Made by a program: the position numbers and the translations under genes
Part shown: positions 4,711-5,905 of the stretch, one piece after another
How positions within the stretch are numbered: the first letter of the stretch is position 1
Layout: the number at the start of each line of letters is the position of its first letter
Notes under the pieces: generated by a model
The model's input: only the letters and a program-made list of their open reading frames with translations
Told to the model about the DNA's origin: nothing
The model's database searches: none
Assembly: GCA_009785885.1 (NCBI GenBank)
Contig: WQUE01000100.1
Location: 1 to 5,905 of the forward strand
Source of the DNA: Actinomycetes bacterium
GTDB lineage: Bacteria; Actinomycetota; Actinomycetes; Propionibacteriales; Propionibacteriaceae
Length of the DNA stretch: 5,905 nucleotides
Reading direction: 5' to 3'

Positions 4711-5905
4711 TCAGATCAGACTAGGGACGCCGGTGGGCGGCAAGACGATGGACCTGCCACCCTCGAAGTCCTGCCGCTGATTGACGCCCGAGGTGTACAC
4801 CGCGCTCGTCGGGCATGCGCCGGGGATGGCACTGTCATGCAGGGCGCGGATCTTCGCGTTCGTCATCGCGAACGCACTGCACATGTCGCCGCCCTTCGAC
4901 CACGCGCCCGCCGCGGTCGTGACGATGGCCTTCGTGCCATACGAGGTCGACTTCGTGCCCTTCACCGCCTGGGCGACGGCCGCCGCCCACGCCTGGGCGC
5001 CCTCCTTGTTCGGGTGCGCCATGTCCTTGAGCAACTTGACCTCGGGCGTGGTCTTGTCGATGAACGCGTTGTAGAGCCCACCGATGAGCACGGGGACGTA
5101 GTACGAGCCGCCGAAGCGATTCATGTATCCCGGGAAGTCGGCGGCCGTGACCTCGACGTAGCGCAGCCGGGGGTCGTTTGCGGCCGCGACCTGCTGGCGC
5201 ACCGTGGTGTTGACCTTCGTCAGGAAGTCTCTCATCGCGGTGATGTTGTAGCTGGGAGCCCCCGTGAGCAGCTCGTAGTAGAGACCCATGACGTTCACGT
5301 CGAGCACCCCTCCCTTGGCCGGCGGCACGCCATCCGGATAGCCGGACACGTAGATCGTGGCGTTGGGGAACCTCGCGAGCATCCGCTGATAGGTGTCCGC
5401 GAGGTTCGACAGCCTGGCCACCGCGCCGTCCACGTACGTCCGGTCGCACTTTCCGAAGGCGCAACTACGGACGAAGTCGTCGAACTTCGCGTCGTTGCCC
5501 CCGATCGACATCGCGATGACGTCGACCGCCGCGGCCTGGGCGTCCGTGAAGCCGGCGAACTGCGTCTGGGTCACGTAGTCCGACTGCACCACCGTCGTCA
5601 GGTTGGCCGAGACGGCGCCGTTCACCGCCCGGAAGTTGGGGGTGGGCAGGTTCAGCCCGGTCATCGTCGCCAGTTGCACCGGCCAGGCCAGCGCGTTGCG
5701 CCGCGAGGCCGGAATGATCTGCCCGATCGCCCAGGGGACCGTGATCATCTTGTCGTAGTTCGCAATCGGCAGCCAGGTCGGCGAGTACGAGCCCTTCGGC
5801 ACGGACGTGCCGGAGCCCGCCACGTACGAGTCGCCGAAGCTCGCCATCGTGAGCTGCCCCGACGTGGCCTTCGACTGCGACAGCACGACCGTGTACGTCT
5901 GGCCG
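4711..5905 (-). CDS. Secreted SGNH/GDSL-family hydrolase with C-terminal LGFP-like repeat, N-terminus outside the window
   Basis: The frame stays open to the window edge, so the true start lies upstream; the GTG at 5886 is only an internal valine codon. Residues are numbered from it. The first visible residues (GQTYTVVLSQS) look like the end strand of a preceding beta domain. The SGNH hydrolase fold follows: block I ASFGDSYVAGSG with nucleophile Ser20, block II Gly90 (VNG), block III SIGGNDAKF with Asn131, and block V DMAHPNKEG giving Asp288 and His291. Such enzymes cleave ester bonds of lipids or carbohydrate esters; the substrate here cannot be read from sequence. Cys142/Cys147 and Cys336/Cys358 are plausible disulfides, which fits export. 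The tail (about 343-391), with IRALHDS, PTSAVY, RQDFEGGRSI and TG, follows the pattern of an LGFP repeat, found in actinobacterial cell-envelope proteins, so the enzyme may be wall-associated. The catalytic domain appears intact. The LGFP call is less sure than the hydrolase call. Confidence 0.88.
   Translation of the reverse strand, partial: GQTYTVVLSQSKATSGQLTMASFGDSYVAGSGTSVPKGSYSPTWLPIANYDKMITVPWAIGQIIPASRRNALAWPVQLATMTGLNLPTPNFRAVNGAVSANLTTVVQSDYVTQTQFAGFTDAQAAAVDVIAMSIGGNDAKFDDFVRSCAFGKCDRTYVDGAVARLSNLADTYQRMLARFPNATIYVSGYPDGVPPAKGGVLDVNVMGLYYELLTGAPSYNITAMRDFLTKVNTTVRQQVAAANDPRLRYVEVTAADFPGYMNRFGGSYYVPVLIGGLYNAFIDKTTPEVKLLKDMAHPNKEGAQAWAAAVAQAVKGTKSTSYGTKAIVTTAAGAWSKGGDMCSAFAMTNAKIRALHDSAIPGACPTSAVYTSGVNQRQDFEGGRSIVLPPTGVPSLI

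Noticed and set aside
3173..4780. A 535-codon plus-strand open frame opposite thrC
   Set aside because: Shadow of thrC in GC-rich sequence. It has Arg/His/Gly-rich composition, no motif, and its end overlaps the intergenic structure and the end of the hydrolase gene.
4711..5886. Treating GTG 5886 as the true start of the SGNH hydrolase
   Set aside because: The frame continues open to the window edge with sensible residues (GQTYTV), and no signal peptide is present after 5886 although the protein looks exported. The real start must lie outside.
1..5905. CRISPR array, tRNA/rRNA genes, phage or defence gene cluster
   Set aside because: No regularly spaced repeats, no tRNA-like cloverleaf with anticodon features, no rRNA sequence, and no defence or phage protein motif in any supported frame.

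Overview
This is a GC-rich stretch of bacterial chromosome. The gene families point to a high-GC actinomycete (Actinomycetota): a threonine synthase whose motifs resemble the corynebacterial enzyme, HisKA_3-type membrane kinases, a secreted SGNH hydrolase with an LGFP-like tail, and a probable leaderless promoter. I cannot name the genus from this window. All supported genes lie on the minus strand, so transcription runs from high to low coordinates. The long plus-strand open frames are GC-driven shadows.

Layout in the direction of transcription. (1) 5905-4711: C-terminal portion of a secreted SGNH/GDSL hydrolase that enters from beyond the window, with an apparent LGFP-type repeat at its C-terminus. 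(2) 4710-4592: a 119-base gap holding a 46-base three-stem inverted-repeat structure (probable terminator), an 8-bp direct repeat and a candidate leaderless promoter. (3) 4591-3140: threonine synthase thrC, complete. (4) 3139-3040: a short gap with only a weak -10-like box and a ribosome-binding site. (5) 3039-1789 and 1755-514: two tandem paralogous membrane histidine kinases, 33 bases apart and probably co-transcribed. A 14-bp palindrome covers the first stop codon and a near-consensus Shine-Dalgarno precedes the second gene. (6) About 465-1: the C-terminal remnant of an IS256-family (mutator-type) transposase, running out of the window.

The kinase pair is the most interesting part. Both keep the phospho-accepting His and the DxxxQ motif of the HisKA_3 family. 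The downstream copy, however, has lost the N-box Asn (now Asp) and the second Gly of the GLxGM box, while the upstream copy is canonical. No response regulator is in the window, and the place where one would be expected, downstream of the kinases, is occupied by transposase debris. This suggests a canonical kinase plus a catalytically weakened partner, perhaps a heterodimer subunit or a phosphatase, or alternatively decay after insertion-sequence activity. The other genes are ordinary. ThrC is primary metabolism and the hydrolase is a cell-surface or secreted enzyme. Nothing in the sequence ties either of them functionally to the kinases. I see no RNA gene, CRISPR array or complete mobile element.
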